Source: Fusobacterium sp. | Lineage (GTDB): Bacteria > Fusobacteriota > Fusobacteriia > Fusobacteriales > Fusobacteriaceae | DNA length: 11,146 nt | Direction of reading: 5' to 3' | Assembly (NCBI GenBank): GCA_020024855.1 | Contig: JAHHTB010000056.1 | Span: 1 to 11,146 of the forward strand | Part shown: in pieces, positions 6,855 through 11,146 of the stretch | How positions within the stretch are numbered: position 1 is the first letter of the stretch | Layout of the letters: each line of letters begins with the position of its first letter | Notes under the pieces: model-generated | What the model was told of the DNA's origin: nothing | Databases searched by the model: none | The model's input: only the letters and a program-made list of their open reading frames with translations | Position numbers and translations under genes: made by a program

Positions 6855-7883
6855 TTAACCTCCAATATTTATTACATAATCTTCTAAATTTTCATAGAAT
6901 ATTATGTGTGATTTTGATATTTCCCATTTTCCCTTTTCAACATCTATACCTTTGTATAAAAGTTCAAACATTCTTTTTCCTGAAATGTACCCCTCATTAG
7001 AAACCTCTTCCATAATGGCTGCTATGATTATCTTATCTTTTATCATCTCTTTTACAGTTTCACTTATTCCAGAGGCTACTATTTTTTTGTCCTTAAAAAA
7101 TTTCTTTGGCATTTTTTGATATATATCTTGGGCATATCTATTTATATAGATACCCTTTATTTCCTGTTCTTCACAGATTTTTTTTATCATGCTTATACTG
7201 TTTTCAATCCCACCAGCATACAATGGACCTACAATGTCAGTCTTCCCCTCTTTAGCTTTTTCTAAAAAACCTTCCAAATATTCTTTTGATGATATTTTAT
7301 CATCTCCATTGTTTATTATAAGAAGTTTTTCATTTTCTCTTAAAATAACATTCATTATTCCAGCTGCTATTCTCCCCTGTTTCACATGGTCTGGTCCAAC
7401 ATGATATATGTTATCACTTAATTTTATTCCAAGAGATACCACTTTTATTTTATCAAGATGAGGCTCTATTATCTCATAAACTTTCTCCTTTTCTAGTGGA
7501 GTTATTATAAGCCCATCAATATCATCTTTTTCAAGAATTTTTTTTAAGGTTTCAATCTGGCTTTGAGAATCATTAATATTAGTTGTTATTATCTCTATTG
7601 TATAGTTATAAGATTTATATTCCTCTCTTGCTTGTTTCAATCCATAGATGATTTCTTTTGTATAAAATTCATTTTTTGATTTGATTATAAAAGCATAGAC
7701 TTTTTTATTTTTTCTTATAGCTAGAGATGAGCCAACTATATTTTTCTCATACTTCATTTCTTTTATTAGCTTCATTACTTTTTCTTTAGTTTCATCTTTT
7801 ATAAGAGGACTTCCATTTATAGCCCTTGCCACTGTGGTTCTACTTATTCCAAGCAATTTAGCTATTTCTTTTTGAGTAACCAT
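6855..7883 (-). CDS. LacI-family transcriptional regulator, probable repressor of the sialic-acid operon
   Basis: This 342-residue protein has a LacI-type helix-turn-helix at the N-terminus (TQKEIAKLLGISRTTVARAI, residues 3-22), a hinge with SSLAIRKN (about 52-59), and a periplasmic-binding-protein-like effector domain (about 60-340). That domain includes DGLIITPL and a VGPDHVKQGRIAAG segment typical of the family. It would bind a palindrome with a central CG and release it on binding a sugar or sugar phosphate. Two such palindromes lie upstream of the operon. The ligand cannot be read from sequence; sialic acid or a ManNAc derivative is the natural guess. The ATG at 7881-7883 has AAAGG about 8 bases upstream. 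It lies 24 bases after the mutarotase gene and 4 bases before siaP, so it is inside the operon it probably controls. Confidence 0.9.
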   Translation of the reverse strand: MVTQKEIAKLLGISRTTVARAINGSPLIKDETKEKVMKLIKEMKYEKNIVGSSLAIRKNKKVYAFIIKSKNEFYTKEIIYGLKQAREEYKSYNYTIEIITTNINDSQSQIETLKKILEKDDIDGLIITPLEKEKVYEIIEPHLDKIKVVSLGIKLSDNIYHVGPDHVKQGRIAAGIMNVILRENEKLLIINNGDDKISSKEYLEGFLEKAKEGKTDIVGPLYAGGIENSISMIKKICEEQEIKGIYINRYAQDIYQKMPKKFFKDKKIVASGISETVKEMIKDKIIIAAIMEEVSNEGYISGKRMFELLYKGIDVEKGKWEISKSHIIFYENLEDYVINIGG

Positions 7884-7907
7884 ATTTCTTTACCTTTTAT
7901 TTTGATT

Positions 7908-9041
7908 TTATTTTTTTAATAAAGTTCCTGAATACATTCTATCAGTTCTTATTCCTGGTTTTATCTCTCCGTTTATTGAGTAAACTTTATTTCCAATCAC
8001 TGAAAGTCCAGCACCACATGGAGCATCAAATGTAACCTCTCCCATTGTAGACCAGCTATTTGTTTCAGCATTGTAAACTAAGATTTCTCTATTCCAATTA
8101 AATTCATAAGGGTCTGCACCAAAGTATTTAGCTTTGTAGTCATCTAATTTTTTACCTTTTAGACTTCCTAAATTTTTATTTGCATCATCCCATACTGCTT
8201 TATCAAATCCACCTATTACTAACATCTCTTTCTCATTTAATTTTACTGAACTTGCTCCAATAAGAGATATTTCTTTTCCATTTACTTTAACAGGAGCTAC
8301 CTCTGTCCAAGTATTGTCTTTAAAATTGTATTTATATCCATCTGTATAAGCTACTGATGTTCCACCACTAAATACATATAACTCTCCATTTAATATTTGA
8401 GCCACTGCTTGAGTTCTTGGTCCACCTGGAACAGATGCAAGAACTTTTACCTCTTTAGTTTCTAAGTCATAAGATATCATCTTATCACTTGCTGTTCCAT
8501 TTTGTTTTCCTGTTAAAACATAAAGTTTTCCATCTTTTTCAACTGCTACTCCATTTTGTAATGTAAATGGAAGTTCTCCAACATTTTTAACTGATAATTT
8601 TCCATCTACCATACTAAAAAATAAAATATCATTGTCAGCCTCTTTATTTGCTGAACCTCCAATATAATAAACTCCATCTTTAGTAGTTACAGAAGAACCA
8701 TATCCTATTTCATTTTCAAGGTTTATTTGCTCCATAACTTCAAGTTTTCCATCTTTTTCTTGTAATAAATATACGTCAGAATAAGATTGTTTTGCTCCAC
8801 CTTTTGCAACAGGTTCATAAGGGAAGTTTGCCCCTCCACCTACTAACACATATTTATCATTAAGAACTCCAGATAATACTCCAGCAACTCCAATATTTTT
8901 TTCAAAACCTTTTTGTGCAGGAAGATTTCCAGCATGTTCCCATGTGATTTTTCTCTCTACTCCAGGATTTTTTACTCCTGTTGAAGAACAACCTCCTAAA
9001 ATTAATGCAGATACTATTGCAACAAAAACCATCTTCTTCAT
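7908..9041 (-). CDS. nanM: Cyclically permuted N-acetylneuraminate mutarotase (NanM-like kelch) lipoprotein
   Basis: This 377-residue kelch-repeat beta-propeller resembles E. coli NanM (YjhT), which converts alpha-sialic acid to the beta anomer in the periplasm. Kelch strands with GG pairs recur (LVGGGANFPYEP about 66-77, YYIGGSA, LYVLTGK, LYVFSGG, MLVIGGF). GEIKPGIRTD at 358-367 corresponds to the NanM active-site motif, with Glu359 and Arg365 matching E. coli Glu209 and Arg215 as I recall them. That motif is near the C-terminus here but mid-protein in E. coli, and the GGGANFPYEP...KQSYSD blade is N-terminal here. The order is thus rotated, as in the family called cyclically permuted mutarotase. 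Residues 1-18 are a lipoprotein signal with lipobox LGGC (Cys18). The frame is open up to an ATG at 9125, but the ATG at 9039-9041 has AGGAGGT 4 bases upstream and starts the signal peptide. First gene of the operon. Confidence 0.9.
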   Translation of the reverse strand: MKKMVFVAIVSALILGGCSSTGVKNPGVERKITWEHAGNLPAQKGFEKNIGVAGVLSGVLNDKYVLVGGGANFPYEPVAKGGAKQSYSDVYLLQEKDGKLEVMEQINLENEIGYGSSVTTKDGVYYIGGSANKEADNDILFFSMVDGKLSVKNVGELPFTLQNGVAVEKDGKLYVLTGKQNGTASDKMISYDLETKEVKVLASVPGGPRTQAVAQILNGELYVFSGGTSVAYTDGYKYNFKDNTWTEVAPVKVNGKEISLIGASSVKLNEKEMLVIGGFDKAVWDDANKNLGSLKGKKLDDYKAKYFGADPYEFNWNREILVYNAETNSWSTMGEVTFDAPCGAGLSVIGNKVYSINGEIKPGIRTDRMYSGTLLKK

Positions 9042-9080
9042 AACTACCTCCTGATATTTTGTTTTTATAATAACATTAAA

Positions 9081-9098
9081 AATGTTCTCGTGTTCATT
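9081..9098. promoter_or_regulatory. Candidate LacI-type operator O1 at the operon start point
   Basis: The 18-base imperfect palindrome AATGTTCTCGTGTTCATT has the central CG typical of LacI-family operators; six of its nine base pairs are symmetric (AATG/CATT arms plus inner C-G and the centre). It starts about 7 bases downstream of the -10 box of the operon promoter, so it covers roughly +1 to +18, the classic position for repression. It shares the 11-mer TGTTCTCGTGT (9083-9093) with a second site 161 bases away. The only regulator gene in the window is LacI type. Confidence 0.65.
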
Positions 9099-9104
9099 AC
9101 TGAT

Positions 9105-9133
9105 AATATATATTTTTTTCATCAATTTGTCAA
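9105..9133 (-). promoter_or_regulatory. Promoter of the sialic-acid operon
   Basis: On the minus strand, a perfect -35 box TTGACA (9128-9133) and a -10 box TATATT (9105-9110) are separated by exactly 17 bases. Transcription would start near 9098, giving a leader of about 57 bases to the nanM ATG at 9041. The candidate operator O1 lies immediately downstream. No other convincing promoter is seen before any of the eight genes. Confidence 0.75.
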
Positions 9134-9163
9134 CATTTTTTATTATTTACGAACATTTTTTAT
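9132..9163. repeat. Direct repeat upstream of the operon -35 box
   Basis: The 12-mer AACATTTTTTAT occurs at 9132-9143 and again at 9152-9163, a 20-base period, close to two helical turns. The first copy overlaps the -35 box; the second lies about 20 bases further upstream. Read on the minus strand each copy is an A6 tract followed by TGTT. This could act as an UP element for RNA polymerase or as a tandem site for an activator. Simple AT-rich drift is also possible. Confidence 0.4.
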
Positions 9164-9203
9164 AAAATAAATACTTTAAATTCTATTTTGTTTTTAACAT
9201 AGG

Positions 9204-9236
9204 AAAAAAATATTTTTATTTTTAAAAAAATTTTTT
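9204..9236. other. A-tract/T-tract block between the two operators
   Basis: A run of A7 (9204-9210), T5 (9213-9217), A7 (9224-9230) and T6 (9231-9236) lies between operators O1 and O2. Such tracts can bend DNA and could favour a loop between the operators, but the spacing between tracts is not strictly helical. The whole gene-free stretch 9042-9408 contains the elements listed separately and no open reading frame or structured RNA that I can support. Confidence 0.3.
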
Positions 9237-9242
9237 AAATAT

Positions 9243-9258
9243 TTGTTCTCGTGTACAA
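9243..9258. promoter_or_regulatory. Candidate LacI-type operator O2 (auxiliary)
   Basis: The 16-base imperfect palindrome TTGTTCTCGTGTACAA has a central CG and six of eight symmetric pairs, with perfect TTGT/ACAA arms. It repeats the TGTTCTCGTGT core of O1 in the same orientation (9244-9254). Its centre is 161 bases from that of O1, near -152 relative to the operon start, so it could be an auxiliary site for DNA looping. It is about 90 bases upstream of the divergent CNNM-type gene's -35 box, so direct control of that gene is less likely. Confidence 0.55.
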
Positions 9259-9348
9259 GAATATTTCTTAATTTTTTATTAAAAATTTTCTTTCTCAAAA
9301 TATATATTTTATCAATAATTTTCCAATGTAGTATCTGTGTAATAATTT

Positions 9349-9377
9349 TTGATTTTATCAGAAAAATATGTTAAAAT
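9349..9377 (+). promoter_or_regulatory. Promoter of the CNNM/CorC-type gene
   Basis: TTGATT (9349-9354) and TAAAAT (9372-9377) are separated by 17 bases, and the -10 box carries an upstream TG at the right place (TGTTAAAAT), an extended -10 element. Transcription would start near 9384, leaving a leader of only about 25 bases. That is too short for a magnesium or other riboswitch. Confidence 0.6.
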
Positions 9378-9408
9378 TTTGTCAATTTAAATTATTTAGG
9401 AGGTTTTT

Positions 9409-10737
9409 ATGGACGACATTCCAGACACGGTTAATATTTTTTATCAATTAATGCTTCTTGTATTTTTAACAGGAGTAAATGCTTTCTTTGCCAGTGCAGA
9501 GATAGCTGTTGTATCAGTAAATAAAAATAAGATTAAACTAATGGCTGAAAACGAGGAGAATAAAAATGCAAAACTTATTTTAAATCTTCTTGAAGAGCCT
9601 ACAAAGTTTTTATCTACAATACAAGTTGCTATCACTTTATCTGGTTTCCTTGCCAGTGCTTCGGCTGCTACAAGTTTTTCAAAGCCACTTGGAACAATCT
9701 TATTAAAATTAGGGATTTCATCTCCTTACAATGAAAATATTTCTCTTATTTTAGTAACTCTTTTACTATCTTTCTTCACCCTTGTTTTTGGTGAACTTGT
9801 TCCAAAGAGAGTAGCTCTTCAAAAAGCTGAAAGTATAAGTACATTTGTAGTTAAACCTATACTTTTTATCTCAAAGATAAGTTCCCCTTTTATAAAGCTA
9901 CTTTCATTTTCAACTAACTTAATTTTACAAATTTTAGGAATGAAAACTGAAAAGTTAGAAGAAAATGTTTCTGAGGAAGAAATTCGTTCTATGATAGAGG
10001 TAGGACAAGCAAATGGAGTTTTTAATGAGATTGAAAAAGAGATGATAAACTCTATTTTTGAATTTGATGATATTATAGCCCAAGAGATTATGATACCAAG
10101 AACAGATGTTTATACAATAGATGTAAATGCTCCTGTATCTCAATATCTAGATGAACTACTTAATACAAAACATGGTAGAATTCCTGTTTATGATGGGGAT
10201 ATTGATAATATCATTGGTATCTTACACTTAAAAGATTTTATCCTTGAGGCTAGAAAAAAAGGGTTTGAAAATGTTGATATTAAATCTATTCTTCGTAAAC
10301 CTTATCTTATTCCAGAAAGCAAAAAGGTAGATGAACTGTTTAAAAGTATGCAGAGAGATAAAAAATCTATGGCTGTCCTTATAGATGAGTATGGAGGATT
10401 TGCTGGAATTGTAACAATGCAAGATTTAGTTGAGGAAGTTATGGGAAATATTGAAGATGAACATGATACAAGTTTTAAAAAGTTAGAAAAAGTTGATGAC
10501 TCAAATTATATTGTTCATGCCCTTATGTCCTTAGATGAATTAGAAGAAAACTTTGGAGTTAAAATTGAATCTGAAAATTATAACACTATTTCTGGTTTTC
10601 TTATAAATATATTAGGTATTATTCCAGATAATACTTATGTAGGAAAAATTATTGAAACAGAAAATCTTATTTTTAAAATAATTTCTATAAAAGAAAATAG
10701 AATCGAAAAAGTTAAGATGACAATAAAAAATAGATAA
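9409..10737 (+). CDS. CNNM/CorC-family membrane protein (DUF21, CBS pair, CorC_HlyC)
   Basis: This 442-residue inner-membrane protein has the full bacterial CNNM (hemolysin-family) layout. An N-terminal DUF21 membrane domain (about 10-190) carries FFASAE (26-31), LSGFLASASAATSFS (77-91) and GELVPKR (128-134). A CBS pair (about 215-350) starts after MIPR (228-231) and includes HGRIPVYDGD and YGGFAGIVTMQDLVEEVMG (328-346). A CorC_HlyC domain (about 362-440) closes the protein. Relatives are magnesium (and cobalt) exporters or Mg2+/Na+ exchangers; the old name hemolysin is misleading. The exact ion is not readable here. The ATG at 9409 has AGGAGG 5 bases upstream, and translation ends at two tandem TAA codons. 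It is divergent from the nan operon and has its own promoter; a role with sialic acid is not suggested. Confidence 0.93.
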   Translation: MDDIPDTVNIFYQLMLLVFLTGVNAFFASAEIAVVSVNKNKIKLMAENEENKNAKLILNLLEEPTKFLSTIQVAITLSGFLASASAATSFSKPLGTILLKLGISSPYNENISLILVTLLLSFFTLVFGELVPKRVALQKAESISTFVVKPILFISKISSPFIKLLSFSTNLILQILGMKTEKLEENVSEEEIRSMIEVGQANGVFNEIEKEMINSIFEFDDIIAQEIMIPRTDVYTIDVNAPVSQYLDELLNTKHGRIPVYDGDIDNIIGILHLKDFILEARKKGFENVDIKSILRKPYLIPESKKVDELFKSMQRDKKSMAVLIDEYGGFAGIVTMQDLVEEVMGNIEDEHDTSFKKLEKVDDSNYIVHALMSLDELEENFGVKIESENYNTISGFLINILGIIPDNTYVGKIIETENLIFKIISIKENRIEKVKMTIKNR

Positions 10738-10740
10738 TAA

Positions 10741-10771
10741 AAAAACCTCTTTCATAGGAAAGGGGTTTTTT
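10741..10771. terminator. Bidirectional terminator between convergent genes
   Basis: An 8-base stem with one G-T pair (CCTCTTTC 10746-10753 with GAAAGGGG 10758-10765, loop ATAG) is flanked by an A-run before it and six T after it. It starts a few bases after the tandem stops of the CNNM-type gene and lies 12 bases beyond the stop of the HU gene on the other strand, so it can serve both. Confidence 0.88.
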
Positions 10772-10782
10772 ATTATCCTTAC

Positions 10783-11103
10783 TTACTTTGTACCAGTTAT
10801 AGCTTTTTTTCTTCCTCTTCTTTTAGGAACATTTATTCTAGCCTCTAACTCTTTACCTACTCTGAATTTAATATACTTTTTAGGAGTACATTCTACTGCT
10901 TCTCCTGTTCTTGGGTTGAAAGCTGACTTTCTCTTTGTTTCTTTGATTTCAAAAGTTCCAAAATCTCTTAAAATAAGAATCTCATCTCTCTCAAGAGCAA
11001 GTTTCATAACCTCGATAAAATCTTCAACTTCTTTCTTAGCTTCAGTATAAATGTGCATCTTCTTATACTTCATATATAATTCTACTAATTCTTTCTTTAC
11101 CAT
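10783..11103 (-). CDS. HU-family DNA-binding protein with basic C-terminal tail
   Basis: HU-type proteins form dimers that bend DNA and help organise the nucleoid. This 106-residue protein shows the family pattern: helical N-terminal half with KKEL near the start, the FGTFEI strand (48-53), the DNA-binding arm with FNPRTGE (62-68, Pro64 being the intercalating proline), and FRVGKEL (80-86). Typical HU proteins are about 90 residues; here a basic tail from about 92 onward reads VPKRRGRKKAITGTK and contains an AT-hook-like RGRKK. HU is more likely than IHF because no partner gene is seen, but the subtype is uncertain. The ATG at 11101-11103 has an AAGGGGA-type site about 5 bases upstream. TATATT at 11135-11140 on the minus strand could be its -10 box; the -35 would lie beyond the window. 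Confidence 0.9.
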   Translation of the reverse strand: MVKKELVELYMKYKKMHIYTEAKKEVEDFIEVMKLALERDEILILRDFGTFEIKETKRKSAFNPRTGEAVECTPKKYIKFRVGKELEARINVPKRRGRKKAITGTK

Positions 11104-11146
11104 ATTTTCCCCTTTCTTTAAATTTATTTGATATAATATATAATAC

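Noticed and set aside
6851..6865. TTG at 6863-6865 as the start of siaP
   Set aside because: It adds five residues before the signal peptide and has no ribosome binding site in place. The ATG at 6850 has GGAGGT 7 bases upstream.
6896..6940. Internal promoter for siaP within the end of the regulator gene
   Set aside because: TTGAAA at 6935-6940 and boxes such as TATTCT at 6896-6901 do not combine at a spacing of 16-18 bases.
9042..9125. Longer nanM reading frame starting at the ATG at 9125
   Set aside because: It would run across the promoter -10 box and operator O1 and place 28 residues before a clear lipoprotein signal. The ATG at 9041 has AGGAGGT and begins the signal peptide.
9266..9290. 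AT palindrome-like sequence in the divergent intergenic region
   Set aside because: Pairing is only A/T runs, expected by chance in this composition, with no conserved position relative to a promoter.
9258..9298. Second minus-strand promoter near operator O2 (TATTCT 9258-9263, TTGAGA 9293-9298)
   Set aside because: The boxes are 29 bases apart and no other -35 fits, so O2 is better viewed as an upstream auxiliary site.
9384..9408. Riboswitch (for example magnesium-sensing) before the CNNM-type gene
   Set aside because: The predicted leader is about 25 bases, too short for any known metal riboswitch, and no paired structure is visible.
1..11146. CRISPR arrays, insertion sequences, tRNA or rRNA genes, attachment sites
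   Set aside because: No spaced repeats, transposase genes, terminal inverted repeats or conserved RNA gene sequences were seen on reading both strands.

Overview
This AT-rich window looks like chromosomal DNA from a low-GC diderm anaerobe, most probably a Fusobacterium. Reasons: strong A/T bias with AGGAGG/AAGGTG-type ribosome binding sites, a tripartite sialic-acid TRAP transporter, a secreted lipoprotein of the NanM mutarotase class, and the general look of the proteins. The genus is inferred from style, not proven by a marker gene; a low-GC Clostridium-like genome is the main alternative.

Layout. (1) Positions 21-611 (minus): a LysE/RhtB-family exporter resembling EamB, with its own sigma70-type promoter and a dyad over the start point. 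(2) Positions 789-9041 (minus): one tightly packed eight-gene operon for uptake and catabolism of sialic acid (N-acetylneuraminate). In transcription order it is nanM-like cyclically permuted mutarotase lipoprotein, LacI-family regulator, siaP (TRAP binding protein), siaQM fusion (TRAP membrane protein), a CE7 acetylesterase, nanK (ROK kinase), yhcH/nanQ, nanE, then a hairpin terminator at 744-777. (3) Positions 9042-9408: a divergent regulatory region of 367 bases with a good promoter for the operon, two LacI-type operators sharing an 11-base core, A-tracts, and the promoter of the next gene. (4) Positions 9409-10737 (plus): a CNNM/CorC-type membrane protein (DUF21 plus two CBS plus CorC_HlyC). 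(5) A bidirectional terminator, then an HU-like DNA-binding protein on the minus strand (10783-11103).

How the genes work together: the lipoprotein mutarotase speeds anomer interconversion of sialic acid outside the inner membrane, SiaP captures it, and SiaQM imports it with sodium. The CE7 esterase may remove O-acetyl groups. YhcH handles anomers in the cytoplasm. A lyase (NanA), not encoded here, would give ManNAc, which NanK phosphorylates and NanE converts to GlcNAc-6-phosphate. The LacI-type protein is the obvious candidate repressor, binding the operator that lies at the operon's transcription start.

The components are known families, so I see no wholly new system. The points most worth a second look are the operator pair with the LacI regulator inside its own operon, the missing lyase, the CE7 esterase in a sialate operon, the permuted lipoprotein form of NanM, and the strong hairpin between siaP and siaQM.
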